64,000 nt of DNA from Halodesulfurarchaeum formicicum (GCF_001886955.1 NZ_CP016804.1:1426001-1490000), one strand, 5' to 3'. Shown: positions 42,116 through 51,037, numbered from the stretch's first letter. The notes: a model not told the origin generated them from the letters alone. Translations and numbers: made by a program.

Positions 42116-43811
42116 CCCCGACGTACGGTTCGAGTTTCTCCCATCCCGGTACCGCTTCGAGTGACTCGTAGGGACGGCCAACGAAAATGTCCCCAGCCGT
42201 GGCCGATCCGATTCCCGGAATCGCAGTGAGTGTGTCCATCCCCGCCTCGTCGATCGACAGGGGATAGGGAACGGCAGTCACTGACCGGGGCCCGTGATCG
42301 ACCACGGCGACGTCGAGGAACTCCCCCAGCGGATGCTCGCCGGGAATCCCGACGAGGAGCGGATACGTCCCGGCCTGTCGGCCGAAGGTGTACTCACCTT
42401 CCTGGTACTCGGTGCGCACGTCCGGGAGCACGGTCCCCGGCGGGGCGACCCGTTCGAGCATCGGCACGTCGACCTCCTTGCGAACGGCGGCCCGGTACTC
42501 CTTGAACTGCTTCTTGTGGGCGTCTGCGAGGTCCGCACCGGTCGATTCCATCTCCGTGCCCTCGAAGGCCATCACCTGGCGAATGTTGATCCGACGGACC
42601 ATAAGCCCCGATTCGAGGAGGCGGTCCAGAAACGCCCGGTTGTGCTCGAAGGTCGCCTCGCGCTCACCAGCGAGGCCGTGGACGAAGTTGATCCCCGGCA
42701 ACAGGGTCGGCAACCGGGTCGGCACGTCGGGATCGATCGAGGGGGCGACCGACTCGTCCTCGCCCGGTCGCCAGCCGCCGACCTCGTTCACCAGTTTCAC
42801 GGCCTCGAAGGCCTCGTCCGGCGTCACCAGGAGATCGTTCGCTTCCTGCACCACCGGATCGGCGCTCTCCACCCCGAACGCGGCCGTATCCCCCGGCGTG
42901 TTGTAGGTCGCGATGACCGCCAACGCCGCCCGGGCGGCTTCGGGATAGTTCACGATGGTGACGGGGTTCATGTTGTCCATGTGGAGGGTTTCCAGGTCAG
43001 GGGCGGCCGCACGAATCCCCGCGTACAGGGCTTCCAGCGCGTCCGGATTCGGCCGCTCGCCGTCACCGCCGTAGGCCAGAATGTCGGCCTGTCGACCCAG
43101 ACGGAAGTGTCTGACCCCCTGGTCGGCGAGCGCGGCGACCTCCGCGTGGATCGCTTCGGGATCGCGAAACGAGGGGTCGCCGTACATGGGTTCGGTGCAG
43201 AACGAACAGCGGAAGGCACACCCACGGGCCGTCTCGATCTCGGCGATGAGTCCCGCCGGGTGGTCCGGATGCTGGTCGACGACGAACGCGCCCAGTTCGG
43301 CCCACCGGTCCGCCTCACCGAGATCGCGATAGCGGTCGGAAAACCCCTCCAGACCGCTCTTTACGAGATCGTAGACCGCGGCCTCCACGTCGGCCATCGC
43401 GAGGAAGTCGAAGTCGAGATCGGTCCGGGTCGTCTCGGTGCCGCCCTCGTTTTGCTCGCCGACGCCGAATCGGACCGGGCCGCCGGCGATCGCGGTGCCA
43501 GTCGCCGTCCAGGCGAGTTTTCTTGCCTCGTCGGGTTCCGCCGGGGTTCCCCCGACGTAGCTTCCCGGCACCGTCATGCCGCCGAGGTAGATCAGGAGAT
43601 CCGCCGCTTCGACGTCCCGCCAGCCGGTGTTGTCCTCGCGCAGGCCGTCGATCGTGTGGTAGGTGATCGACTCGGCCGGCACGCCGGCGTCCCGGAGGGC
43701 CCCGGCAGTGTACCGGGGATAGGTGGCGACGTAGGGGGGCACCCCGAAGTGGGCCGGTTCGTCGACGTACCCGTCGACGATGGTCACCGACAGGTCGCGG
43801 GGAGCAGTCAT
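42093..43811 (-). CDS. Radical SAM enzyme with C-terminal helix-hairpin-helix
   Basis: A 572-aa radical SAM protein. The 4Fe-4S motif is CAFRCSFC (CxxxCxxC) in ETARGCAFRCSFCTEP, located centrally at about 200, after an N-terminal domain that resembles a cobalamin-binding-like fold (PPYVATYPRYTAGALRDAG). The C-terminus has helix-hairpin-helix sequence (LTAIPGIGSATAGDIFVG), as in the archaeal COG1031 group. HhH usually contacts DNA or RNA, so a nucleic-acid substrate is possible but unproven. ATG 43811 was chosen with a CTTTTGC element 27 bp upstream. Confidence 0.87.
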   Translation of the reverse strand: MTAPRDLSVTIVDGYVDEPAHFGVPPYVATYPRYTAGALRDAGVPAESITYHTIDGLREDNTGWRDVEAADLLIYLGGMTVPGSYVGGTPAEPDEARKLAWTATGTAIAGGPVRFGVGEQNEGGTETTRTDLDFDFLAMADVEAAVYDLVKSGLEGFSDRYRDLGEADRWAELGAFVVDQHPDHPAGLIAEIETARGCAFRCSFCTEPMYGDPSFRDPEAIHAEVAALADQGVRHFRLGRQADILAYGGDGERPNPDALEALYAGIRAAAPDLETLHMDNMNPVTIVNYPEAARAALAVIATYNTPGDTAAFGVESADPVVQEANDLLVTPDEAFEAVKLVNEVGGWRPGEDESVAPSIDPDVPTRLPTLLPGINFVHGLAGEREATFEHNRAFLDRLLESGLMVRRINIRQVMAFEGTEMESTGADLADAHKKQFKEYRAAVRKEVDVPMLERVAPPGTVLPDVRTEYQEGEYTFGRQAGTYPLLVGIPGEHPLGEFLDVAVVDHGPRSVTAVPYPLSIDEAGMDTLTAIPGIGSATAGDIFVGRPYESLEAVPGWEKLEPYVGATRSPPR

Positions 43812-43888
43812 CGAGTCGGTTTGCCGCTCAACCGGCAAAAGCACACCGGGCCCACCGGGCTTATGCCCGCGGCCGACCAAAGACGGCT

Positions 43889-44047
43889 ATGCCCCCGACA
43901 AAGGAGATCAAGTGCACGAATCCCGACTGTGAACTGGACATGTTCGAGGTCCACTACACCTACGACATGCCCGATGACACCACCGTCGAGGATTTCGCCT
44001 GTCCGTACTGCGGGGAGACGGACATGCTGGAGGAACTCACCGTATGA
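43889..44047 (+). CDS. 52-aa zinc-ribbon protein
   Basis: A short gene not exceeding 52 codons. The protein has two Cys pairs, C9-x4-C14 (KCTNPDCEL) and C38-x2-C41 (CPYCGE), an obvious small zinc ribbon, with an acidic middle. ATG 43889 has a CTTATGC element about 27 bp upstream. The stop overlaps the Hsp20 ATG by 4 bp, so it is translationally coupled to it. Similar tiny zinc-finger proteins are abundant in haloarchaea (DUF7559-like, from memory). Confidence 0.8.
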   Translation: MPPTKEIKCTNPDCELDMFEVHYTYDMPDDTTVEDFACPYCGETDMLEELTV

Positions 44048-44478
44048 AGCCCGACCCACGAGCCCTGCGTGAAGTGGGGCGTGCGATTCCCGAGACCGTC
44101 CTCGAACGGATGGGCCGAGCCACGAGTCGGGTCCAGGAGGAGTCCCCGCTTCCAGCCGACATTCTGGAGAGTGACACGGCCTATCGCGTGATCCTCGACG
44201 CCCCCGGTGCGACGGCCAGTGACGTCCAGGTCCAGGTGACCGACGGCACAATCGAGGTCCGTATCGATCGCTTCCGCCCCTTCAACGAGGGTTTCGAGAT
44301 GCTGTTCCCGGGACGGGGGCTGGAACTCGACGGCCAGGTCCCGCTTCCCGAGGGCGCCATCGACGCCGACGGGACCACAGCCACGCTGACCGACCACGGA
44401 ACGCTGGTCATCACGGTGCCGAAGGCCCCGACTCCCGCCGCGGAAGACACAGACGAGCCGAACGAGACGGCGGCGTAA
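44044..44478 (+). CDS. Hsp20/alpha-crystallin small heat-shock protein
   Basis: A 144-aa sHsp. The alpha-crystallin domain spans about 38-125 (TAYRVILDAPGATASDVQ ... GTLVITVPKAP), with an acidic C-terminal tail. It lacks a canonical C-terminal IxI motif. As an ATP-independent holdase it would keep unfolding proteins soluble. It overlaps the zinc-ribbon gene upstream by 4 bp and ends 5 bp from the convergent Nudix gene. Confidence 0.88.
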   Translation: MKPDPRALREVGRAIPETVLERMGRATSRVQEESPLPADILESDTAYRVILDAPGATASDVQVQVTDGTIEVRIDRFRPFNEGFEMLFPGRGLELDGQVPLPEGAIDADGTTATLTDHGTLVITVPKAPTPAAEDTDEPNETAA

Positions 44479-44483
44479 CGCAA

Positions 44484-45077
44484 TCAGTCTCCGATCAGTT
44501 CTCCGAGCGGTTGGGCCGGCGGTTCCGGTTCGGTCCAGTCCGTACTCAGCGACAGCAACTGGGTGAGTATCCTGGCGGTTGCGCCCCAGATCGTGTACCC
44601 GTCGACCCGGAAGTGATGGACCGGCACGGTTCCGTACTCGGGATGCTCGCGAGGCTCGAAACGGTGATTCTCCGCCCGGTACAGCGCCGACACCGGGAGG
44701 GACGCGATTGCCGCGACCTCCCCATCGACGGGTTCATAGATCCGCTGTGGCACCCGGGCGACGAAGGGCGAGATGGTGTAGCCGGTCGTCGTGGCTACGT
44801 CGTCCAGTCGGCCCGTGTACTCGATCTCCGTGGGCTTTAGGCCGATCTCCTCGCCAGCCTCCCGCACTGCCGTCTCCCAGCGATCCCCGTCGATCGGCTC
44901 GGCGCCCCCGCCCGGAAATCCCATCTCACCGGGATGCTCCGCGAGGTCCGCGGCCCGCCTGATGAAGAGCAACTCCGGCCCGCCCGAACCCTCTATTACG
45001 GGGACCAGCACGGCTGCTGCCCGCTGTGGATTCGAGACGAGGGTCGGATCGCGGTCGGCGATGGGCCCGAGATCCAT
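44484..45077 (-). CDS. Nudix hydrolase, CoA-pyrophosphatase-like
   Basis: A 197-aa Nudix protein. The Nudix helix is recognisable in FPGGGAEPIDGDRWETAVREAGEEIGL, of which REAGEEIG is the metal-binding core. The upstream LVPVIEGSGGPELLFIRRA and LAEHPGEMGFPGG match the NudL/CoA-pyrophosphatase signature. It probably cleaves CoA or related dinucleotides; the substrate is inferred from family. It is the last gene of a long minus-strand run. Confidence 0.85.
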   Translation of the reverse strand: MDLGPIADRDPTLVSNPQRAAAVLVPVIEGSGGPELLFIRRAADLAEHPGEMGFPGGGAEPIDGDRWETAVREAGEEIGLKPTEIEYTGRLDDVATTTGYTISPFVARVPQRIYEPVDGEVAAIASLPVSALYRAENHRFEPREHPEYGTVPVHHFRVDGYTIWGATARILTQLLSLSTDWTEPEPPAQPLGELIGD

Positions 45078-45100
45078 ACGCCCAGTTCGGATGCAGGAAC

Positions 45101-45565
45101 TTAGCTTTCCCCCTCCGCCAGATCGAGCAACCGATCCCGAACGTCCGCCAGTTCGATCCCGGCCCAGGCTTCCGCGTCGTAGGTCACGTCGACGAGTTCG
45201 TTTGCGCGCGCCGGTGTTTCGGCCGCCGCGACGGCCTCGTCCAGTCGCGCCCGGATGCCCGACTCCAGCGCTGCCGCCGGGACCGTGCGGGTTGGCTCCG
45301 CCAGCACGTGTGGCAGGTCCGAGGCCGCCTCGGGAACCTCGGGGAAGGCCCGGGGACCCGGGACGATCAGCGTCTTCTCATCGTGCTCGACGGTCAACAG
45401 TTCGAAGTCCGCTTTCGCCTCGTCGATCCACTCCTCGACGGTCTCCGCATCGAGTTCCACACCGGCCCGGAAAGCCGTCTCCTCGATCCCCGAGCGGAGC
45501 GCGGCCGGGGGCAGGGCCCCGAACTGGTCGACGATCCCGGCGAGTTCGTCGCCTGACAGCTCCAT
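45101..45565 (-). CDS. Conserved haloarchaeal protein of unknown function
   Basis: A 154-aa soluble, acidic and helical protein. The N-terminal 60 residues (ELSGDELAGIVDQFGALPP, ALRSGIEETAFRAGV) and the C-terminal 50 residues (AALESGIRARLDEAVAAAE) look like two copies of a similar helical unit around a central beta stretch (LTVEHDEKTLIVPGP). It recalls a haloarchaeal DUF7109-type family from memory. No catalytic motif. It lies between the Nudix and MFS genes, all on the minus strand with gaps of 23-25 bp. Confidence 0.72.
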   Translation of the reverse strand: MELSGDELAGIVDQFGALPPAALRSGIEETAFRAGVELDAETVEEWIDEAKADFELLTVEHDEKTLIVPGPRAFPEVPEAASDLPHVLAEPTRTVPAAALESGIRARLDEAVAAAETPARANELVDVTYDAEAWAGIELADVRDRLLDLAEGES

Positions 45566-45590
45566 ACCGGCCCCTCGTTCGGGGCCGCTA

Positions 45591-46793
45591 TCACGTTGTC
45601 CCTTCCGGGAGCCGGTCGGTCACGTGCAGGCCGAGCAGGAGGACGACGACGACCACCAGCACGACCGAGAAGCTGCGATACACCTGGTCGAAACCATAGC
45701 CCGCCTCGATCAGCGTCCCGACCACGACGCTGGCGCTGGCCTGGATCACCATCATGGTGGCGCTGTAGGCCGCATAGGCGCTGGAGCGGTCCGCGTCGGG
45801 CAGCGAGGAGAGCAGGTAGGTATCGATGACTGGGAGGAGACTGTGCATTCCCAGCCCCAGCGCGATGGTCGCAACCGTGATCGCGAGGAGCCCCTGGACG
45901 GCAGTCATCACGAGCAGGGACCCGACGAACCACGTGATGATCCCGAGCATGAGCGAGACTTGCGGGAGCCGGTCGGCCAGTCGCCCGGCATAGAAAAAGG
46001 CCGGCACGCCCGCCGCGAAGATCAGAGTCAACATCGCCCCGGCCATCCCCGTGGAGAGGGACTTCGTGGTGACGAGATAGCGCACGAAGAAGTTGAAAAA
46101 GCCGTTCCAGACGAAGCCAGTCGCGCCGATGATCGCGACCGCGGTCAGGACGATCGGCCAGTGGTTTCGAACCGAGCGCAGGAGATGGCGATCCCCACGA
46201 CCCACGTCGGGGAGTTCTGTCCGCCGAGCCGTGTAGACCAGCCAGCCCGTTCCCAGGAGGGCGGCGATCGCCATGCCGACGAAGAGCAATCGCCAGTTGT
46301 AGATCGCGATGGCCGCGGCCACGAGGAACGGCGCGACGACCGCGGCCACCTGGGAGGCAGTCCCGTGGATCCCGATGACCCGACCGACCCGATCGGGGAA
46401 TAGCTCGCTCACCAGGGAGTTCGCCGCGATGAAGTAGATCCCACTCGAGGACCCCAGCAGGAAGGCCCCGAGCCCGATGTGCCAGATCGACTGGGCGAGC
46501 GCAGTGAAACTCGCGGCCCCGGCGAGCAGCAGGCCGGTTCCCAAAATCACTCGCTGGCGGGAGAACCGGGTCAGCAACCAGCCCGTCGGCAGGCGGGGGA
46601 CCGCACTGCCCATCCAGGCGAGGGTGGCGACCATCCCGACGGTCGCCTCGCCGACGCCGAAGGTCCGGATGAACGGGTCGAGGAGGGGCGCGAACACGAT
46701 CCGACCGAAATTCACCAGGAAAACGAGCACCAGAAGCGACGAGAAGACCTGCAGGCGGCGGCGCTCGACGTCGACGGTCTGCGGCGGCTGCAC
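45591..46793 (-). CDS. Major facilitator superfamily transporter
   Basis: A 400-aa MFS permease with 12 predicted transmembrane segments. The first is VFSSLLVLVFLVNFGRIVFA. The loop 2-3 motif A appears as GWLLTRFSRQRVILG, and the second-half equivalent is YAGRLADRLPQVSLMLG. Substrate unknown. It is 31 bp downstream of the DUF5791-like gene and may be part of the same transcript as the pilus-like cluster, but nothing in the sequence links it to that machine. Confidence 0.88.
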   Translation of the reverse strand: MQPPQTVDVERRRLQVFSSLLVLVFLVNFGRIVFAPLLDPFIRTFGVGEATVGMVATLAWMGSAVPRLPTGWLLTRFSRQRVILGTGLLLAGAASFTALAQSIWHIGLGAFLLGSSSGIYFIAANSLVSELFPDRVGRVIGIHGTASQVAAVVAPFLVAAAIAIYNWRLLFVGMAIAALLGTGWLVYTARRTELPDVGRGDRHLLRSVRNHWPIVLTAVAIIGATGFVWNGFFNFFVRYLVTTKSLSTGMAGAMLTLIFAAGVPAFFYAGRLADRLPQVSLMLGIITWFVGSLLVMTAVQGLLAITVATIALGLGMHSLLPVIDTYLLSSLPDADRSSAYAAYSATMMVIQASASVVVGTLIEAGYGFDQVYRSFSVVLVVVVVLLLGLHVTDRLPEGTT

Positions 46794-46824
46794 GATTTTG
46801 CTTCTCCGGGGCCCGTGTCAAGCC

Positions 46825-47301
46825 TTACGATCGCGCGCTGTCCCAGAGGATCGCCCGAATGCGGGCGTACGAGCGGAGCGAGAGTGGCCGTTGGCCAGCC
46901 AGTTGGGCACGGAGTGTCGTTCGATCGCCGAGCGCGTGAGCGTCTACCAGCGCCGTCAGATCGATCGGGACCCGCGCCATTTCGACTTGCAGGTCCTCCC
47001 GGATCCGCTCGCCGATCTCGGCTTCGGACAGCGAAGACTCGACGGCGAGAATCGCGGCCGCCGAATCGATCGTCAGCGATGGCGTCGACGATGCGTCCGT
47101 AGAAGCCTGCAGTGACGCCACCGGCTCCCGATCCAGCCCCGTCGCCGCAGCCACGGCGTCGACGCCCGCGGCTCGCACCACCGTAGCCAGGACCGCCCGA
47201 TACTCGCGACGGAGCGTCTCGAAACTCTCCAGCGAGACAGTGATCGGGTCCGCACATCGCTCGGGAACCCGCAAAAATGCCGTCAGTGGCGGCTCGGTCA
47301 T
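46825..47301 (-). CDS. Conserved haloarchaeal protein (DUF5791-like)
   Basis: A 158-aa soluble helical protein without a recognised domain. It reads as a run of short helices (YRAVLATVVRAAGVDAVAAA, DSAAAILAVESSLSEAEIGE, LSLRSYARIRAILW) with a layout similar to the haloarchaeal DUF5791 family, from memory. It starts 6 bp after the stop of the 957-aa exported protein, so it is very probably co-transcribed with the pilus-like cluster. It could be a regulator or a bystander. Confidence 0.68.
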   Translation of the reverse strand: MTEPPLTAFLRVPERCADPITVSLESFETLRREYRAVLATVVRAAGVDAVAAATGLDREPVASLQASTDASSTPSLTIDSAAAILAVESSLSEAEIGERIREDLQVEMARVPIDLTALVDAHALGDRTTLRAQLAGQRPLSLRSYARIRAILWDSARS

Positions 47302-47307
47302 CGCCGC

Positions 47308-50181
47308 TCACCAGCCTGGGGACTCCTCGATCGCGTCGCCACCGCGATCGCCCACGCCGGTCTTGCCCGGCGGGACCACGATGACCACGCCCGTCTGGGC
47401 CTCGAAGTCGATCGCGCGATTGGAGCCGAGACGGTCGGGATGCCCATCCCGATCGAGGTCCAGTCGGACAGGGCTGTCCTCCCGGACGTATTTGACCGTC
47501 CCGTTCTCTGCGCTGCCGGGTGCGGCCCGACGCGTGCGAACACTGACCTGCTCGTAGGACCCCCGAACCGAGACCGTCCAGGCGTTCGCGGTGGCATACC
47601 AGGAGCCGGGCATCGGCAACAGCGGCAGCCCGGCGGGGAGCTTTGTGACCGAGGAGTCAGTGGCCTTCTCCCAGGCTGCCGTCCCGACTTTCTCGCCGGC
47701 CGCCTTGGCCGTCTCCGAGACGACGGGATTCGAGCCGGATTCGACCGCCACACGGGCTTCCTCGACCAGGTCCTGGGAGACCTGTACCTCGGATTCGGAC
47801 TGGATCTCGGTCCCGGCGACCCGGAGGGCCACGCGCAGCCGATCCCGCTCGTGGGATGGCACCCCCGCCGGAAGCGAGTCGCCGATGGCCCGCGCCAGTC
47901 GCCCGTCCGTGATCGCGAGCGCCCGGGACGCGGTGTCGGGATACCGGTTCGTGGCAGTGGTGACGACCCGATCGGCTTCGTGGGACCCCAGTTCCGCTTC
48001 CAGGACCGACCGGTAGCGGGCCGTGGCACTCGCCACCGAGCCCTCGACCTCGCGACGGAGCGCACGGACCTCGCGGCCGGACACGGAATCCCGTGAGTCG
48101 ACCGCTGCGAGCGTCTGGGCCGCGGTCCGGAGGGTAACCTCTCGGGACCCAACACCTTCGACCTGCTCGGTGACGGCATCGGCTGCATCCCCGTAGGGGA
48201 CCGTAAAGAGGTTCACGTTCCGAACGTCGATCGATGGGTCGGTCGCCGAGGGCGGGTCAGCGGAGAGATACGCCGGGCCGGTGTCTACCCCGGCCACGTA
48301 CGGGGCCCGTGTGGGGGTGGATCGTTCGGGCGGTTCGCTCGGAATCGCGTGGGACTGGAGCTGATCCGAGAACGCGGCCTGTGCCTGCTGGACCTTGGGG
48401 GTTCGGTCCCCCAGGCGGTCGGTGAGTCGGTCGAGGTACGTCTGTCGGGTGGCGGCGACCGCTCGATCCGCCGCCGAGTCGTAGCTGGCGGGTGTCTCAA
48501 GGAGCGCCCCTCGACGGGCAGCGATCGCTTTTCGCAGTTTTCGAGCCGGGTTCGTGGAACTCGCGACCGAGCGAGTCTCGACGCTCACTGAAATGTCTCG
48601 GACGGCCCGTCGAAGTTCGCCAGTCTCCCGCTGGGCCCGGTTCCGAACGGTTTCGGGCGGGTCCAGGTCGATCGGCTCCCAGCCCGACTCGCCGTCACCG
48701 TCGACGGCCGCCTGTGCCCGATTCGAGAGCGCCGACCCCGAGAGCAGGCGGTCGGACCCGTCCTCGGCCAGTTGCTCGCGCACCTCGGCCCCGAAGGGAC
48801 ACCGATCATCGGGTCGGTCCGGCGCGATTCCCGGCGGCTGGTACCGACAGGAAAGTGTTAGTTCGACGGCGTGGGTTGTGTGATCTACCGCCTCGGTCAA
48901 CGCGAGCGAGCCGTTCTGGACCCACCATTTGGTGACCCGTCGTTCCTCGATCACCTGCCCCTCGTAGGTCCGGAGGGTCGAACCGTGGCCGGACTCCCAG
49001 TGGCCGTCCGCCAGCCACTCGTCAGTGTGGAGGGTCCGGCCGAGATAGGTCCCGTTCGATGGCGGCGGTTCGGCAGCCACCCGCTCGGTGTCGATCGGCC
49101 GGGAACGGGTCTCGACGCGCACGTCGGCTCGATAGACATCGTCGACGGTCGATTCCAGACCCGGACCATCGTGGCCCGCAACGTAGTCCAGGAAGGCCTC
49201 GTCGGCGGTGTGGTTCGCGTCGACCGACTGTTCGTTGTCGACGACGCTCGGTAGCGAAACCGACGGGGACCCCTCGACCTCGCCAGCTCCCTTCTGGTCA
49301 CCCCGTGGCTTGCTGACCTGGGACTTCAGCATCTCCTCGGCTCCCGTAAAAGCGTCCCGTGTGGCGACATCCATGGCGGCGACGCTCACGCCACGGCGGC
49401 CCGCCGGGTCCGCCTGGCCGAAGACCGCCGCCTGCTGAGCCACTGCCGCATCGTTCGCCATGAGTTCGACGTGGCGGTTCGCCAGGACGTTCTGGATCGG
49501 CGCGCCCCCGTACTGGGCGTAGCCCCGCGCCCAGACGATCGGAAAGAGCCGGGCCGTGAGATCGCGGGCGAGCCCCGGCTGGGCCAGCCCGGCGTTCAAC
49601 CGCTCCTCGTATCGACTCGTCCGATCGTGGAGCGACAGCGAGGGGAGTTCCATCGTGATCGTCTCGTTGTACCGGAACCGGTCGATGGGCCGATCGTGTC
49701 GCGTGACAGTCACCCGCAGGTCCCGGATCGTTACTCGATAGCGGTCCGCCGTGACGGGTTCGATAGACACACGCTCCAGGGCCGCACGGGCCGACTCGTG
49801 GTCCCGGACCGGTGGCAGCGAGACGGTGGCTTTGACGCCGGCCCGACCCGCCTCGGCCTCCTGTAGGGCCGTCTCGGCCGCCCCCGCGATCCGAAGTTCG
49901 AGGGCGTGTTCGAAGGTGTCGTTCTCGGGGAGCGCCCGGCCCAGTCCACGCGGACTCGGCTCGAGAACCGGTTCGGCCGCGGCCGCTCGATCGGCGTCCC
50001 GAATCGCCGTGTCGAGGGCCAGTCGGGCCTCGATCTGGGCGTCGCTACCCACCTCATCGACGATGGGTTCGGTTGTGGCCGGCGGGGCCACGGAGGCGGC
50101 ATAAAGCGAACTCGTCAGGAGCAGGACCGCCCCGATGAACGCGAAGGGGACCCGTCCGCGGCGGTCGGCGACGAACGTCAT
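47308..50181 (-). CDS. 957-aa exported protein with prepilin-like N-terminus and Ca-binding-type motif
   Basis: Large protein of the Tad-like cluster (resembles haloarchaeal DUF7286, from memory). The N-terminus ADRRG|RVPFAFIGAVLLL has an RG site followed by one hydrophobic helix, the layout of archaeal class III (prepilin peptidase) signals. The rest is predicted extracellular: acidic, Arg/Ala-rich, with long helical stretches and cysteines only in CRYQPPG ... DDRCPFG. Near the C-terminus D908-x-D910-x-D912-G-x-x-D916 fits a calcium-binding loop of EF-hand/dockerin type. ATG 50181 overlaps the previous stop (ATGA); a GTG lies 9 bp upstream. It could be the secreted or tip component. Confidence 0.75.
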   Translation of the reverse strand: MTFVADRRGRVPFAFIGAVLLLTSSLYAASVAPPATTEPIVDEVGSDAQIEARLALDTAIRDADRAAAAEPVLEPSPRGLGRALPENDTFEHALELRIAGAAETALQEAEAGRAGVKATVSLPPVRDHESARAALERVSIEPVTADRYRVTIRDLRVTVTRHDRPIDRFRYNETITMELPSLSLHDRTSRYEERLNAGLAQPGLARDLTARLFPIVWARGYAQYGGAPIQNVLANRHVELMANDAAVAQQAAVFGQADPAGRRGVSVAAMDVATRDAFTGAEEMLKSQVSKPRGDQKGAGEVEGSPSVSLPSVVDNEQSVDANHTADEAFLDYVAGHDGPGLESTVDDVYRADVRVETRSRPIDTERVAAEPPPSNGTYLGRTLHTDEWLADGHWESGHGSTLRTYEGQVIEERRVTKWWVQNGSLALTEAVDHTTHAVELTLSCRYQPPGIAPDRPDDRCPFGAEVREQLAEDGSDRLLSGSALSNRAQAAVDGDGESGWEPIDLDPPETVRNRAQRETGELRRAVRDISVSVETRSVASSTNPARKLRKAIAARRGALLETPASYDSAADRAVAATRQTYLDRLTDRLGDRTPKVQQAQAAFSDQLQSHAIPSEPPERSTPTRAPYVAGVDTGPAYLSADPPSATDPSIDVRNVNLFTVPYGDAADAVTEQVEGVGSREVTLRTAAQTLAAVDSRDSVSGREVRALRREVEGSVASATARYRSVLEAELGSHEADRVVTTATNRYPDTASRALAITDGRLARAIGDSLPAGVPSHERDRLRVALRVAGTEIQSESEVQVSQDLVEEARVAVESGSNPVVSETAKAAGEKVGTAAWEKATDSSVTKLPAGLPLLPMPGSWYATANAWTVSVRGSYEQVSVRTRRAAPGSAENGTVKYVREDSPVRLDLDRDGHPDRLGSNRAIDFEAQTGVVIVVPPGKTGVGDRGGDAIEESPGW

Positions 50182-50669
50182 CGCGACCACCGCCGGACGA
50201 CGACCACCGGCTCACACTGCTCGGTGGCACTGGCTGGGGCTGGAACCTGGTACACCGTCGCCCGGACCACCTGGTCGCCAGGCGGGGCCGGGCCGACGAC
50301 GAGTGGATCGGTCGACTCGGTGCCCCGACAGCTCCCGACCAGCTGAACTGGCAGGCCGTGGGTCTCCAGGTGACTGCTCACCGTCGTCTCGACGGCCGAA
50401 CGGAACGCAGCCGTCCGTGGCGTCTGTGAACCGTGACTGGCCAGGATGGCGTCCCTGAGCAGTGTGCCCACCGTCGCCTCGACGGAATGAGCTCCGGCGG
50501 ACGTCTCGTACTCGACCGTGAGCGTGCTCCCGAGGACAGACGGGGTCCCGTCCTCGGTCGGTGGGTCGGCGGGCTGGGGAATCGAGGTGACGAGAACGCC
50601 CGCCGCGAGACCGACCAGGAGGAGCCCGAGCACGACATCGAGCACCGTGCTCACGCCGCGCTCGCTCAT
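50178..50669 (-). CDS. Prepilin-like single-pass protein of the Tad-like cluster (A)
   Basis: A 163-aa protein. It starts MSERG|VSTVLDVVLGLLL, a short basic leader with RG directly before a hydrophobic helix, which closely matches archaeal type IV prepilins. The remainder is a soluble domain with two cysteines (VGSCRGTE, EQCEPVV) that could form a disulfide outside the cell. ATG 50669 overlaps the upstream stop by 4 bp and its own stop overlaps the 957-aa gene by 4 bp. Resembles DUF7284 from memory. A pseudopilin role is inferred. Confidence 0.72.
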   Translation of the reverse strand: MSERGVSTVLDVVLGLLLVGLAAGVLVTSIPQPADPPTEDGTPSVLGSTLTVEYETSAGAHSVEATVGTLLRDAILASHGSQTPRTAAFRSAVETTVSSHLETHGLPVQLVGSCRGTESTDPLVVGPAPPGDQVVRATVYQVPAPASATEQCEPVVVVRRWSR

Positions 50670-51037
50670 GCACTCACCCGGAGCAGGCCAGGCTGCTCCC
50701 CGGTCGCCGTGCGAACGAGCACGTGTCGAATCCGTGTTCGGTCCGGATCTGCAGGCGGGTCGTTGTACTCCCACACCTGGCCGTCGGCTCGGAGCGTCAC
50801 GCCGACATCCGGCGGAAGCTCGCCGTCCAGTTGATCCATCCGTGCCGGCACCACCGTCGAGCCTTCGCCAAGGGTTTCGGCGGTCGCCGACACCGTGGCG
50901 TCGGTGATCTCGGGCCCAGTCGGGTTCGGGACCCCGGAGAGGGTGACCCCGTACAGGGAGATCCCGATGGCGAAAATCGCGACCGCCAGCAGGGCCGGAA
51001 GCGGCTCGATCTGGCCCCTACGCGCCGACGAGAACAC
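50666..51037 (-). CDS. Prepilin/TadE-like single-pass protein of the Tad-like cluster (B)
   Basis: A 123-aa protein starting with GTG 51037. The N-terminus VFSSARRG|QIEPLPALLAVA has RG then Q, with a Glu at +3, before one transmembrane helix (LLAVAIFAIGISLYGVTL). This resembles TadE-like and class III signal proteins. The soluble C-terminal 85 residues are beta-rich. It overlaps the gene upstream by 20 bp and the downstream gene by 4 bp, so expression is tightly coupled. Resembles DUF7285 from memory. Confidence 0.7.
   Translation of the reverse strand: MFSSARRGQIEPLPALLAVAIFAIGISLYGVTLSGVPNPTGPEITDATVSATAETLGEGSTVVPARMDQLDGELPPDVGVTLRADGQVWEYNDPPADPDRTRIRHVLVRTATGEQPGLLRVSA

Noticed and set aside
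46825-47301. DUF5791-like gene as a core part of the Tad-like machine
   Set aside because: It follows the 957-aa gene by only 6 bp, but it has no membrane helix or secretion motif and may be only co-transcribed, so I left it outside the cluster.
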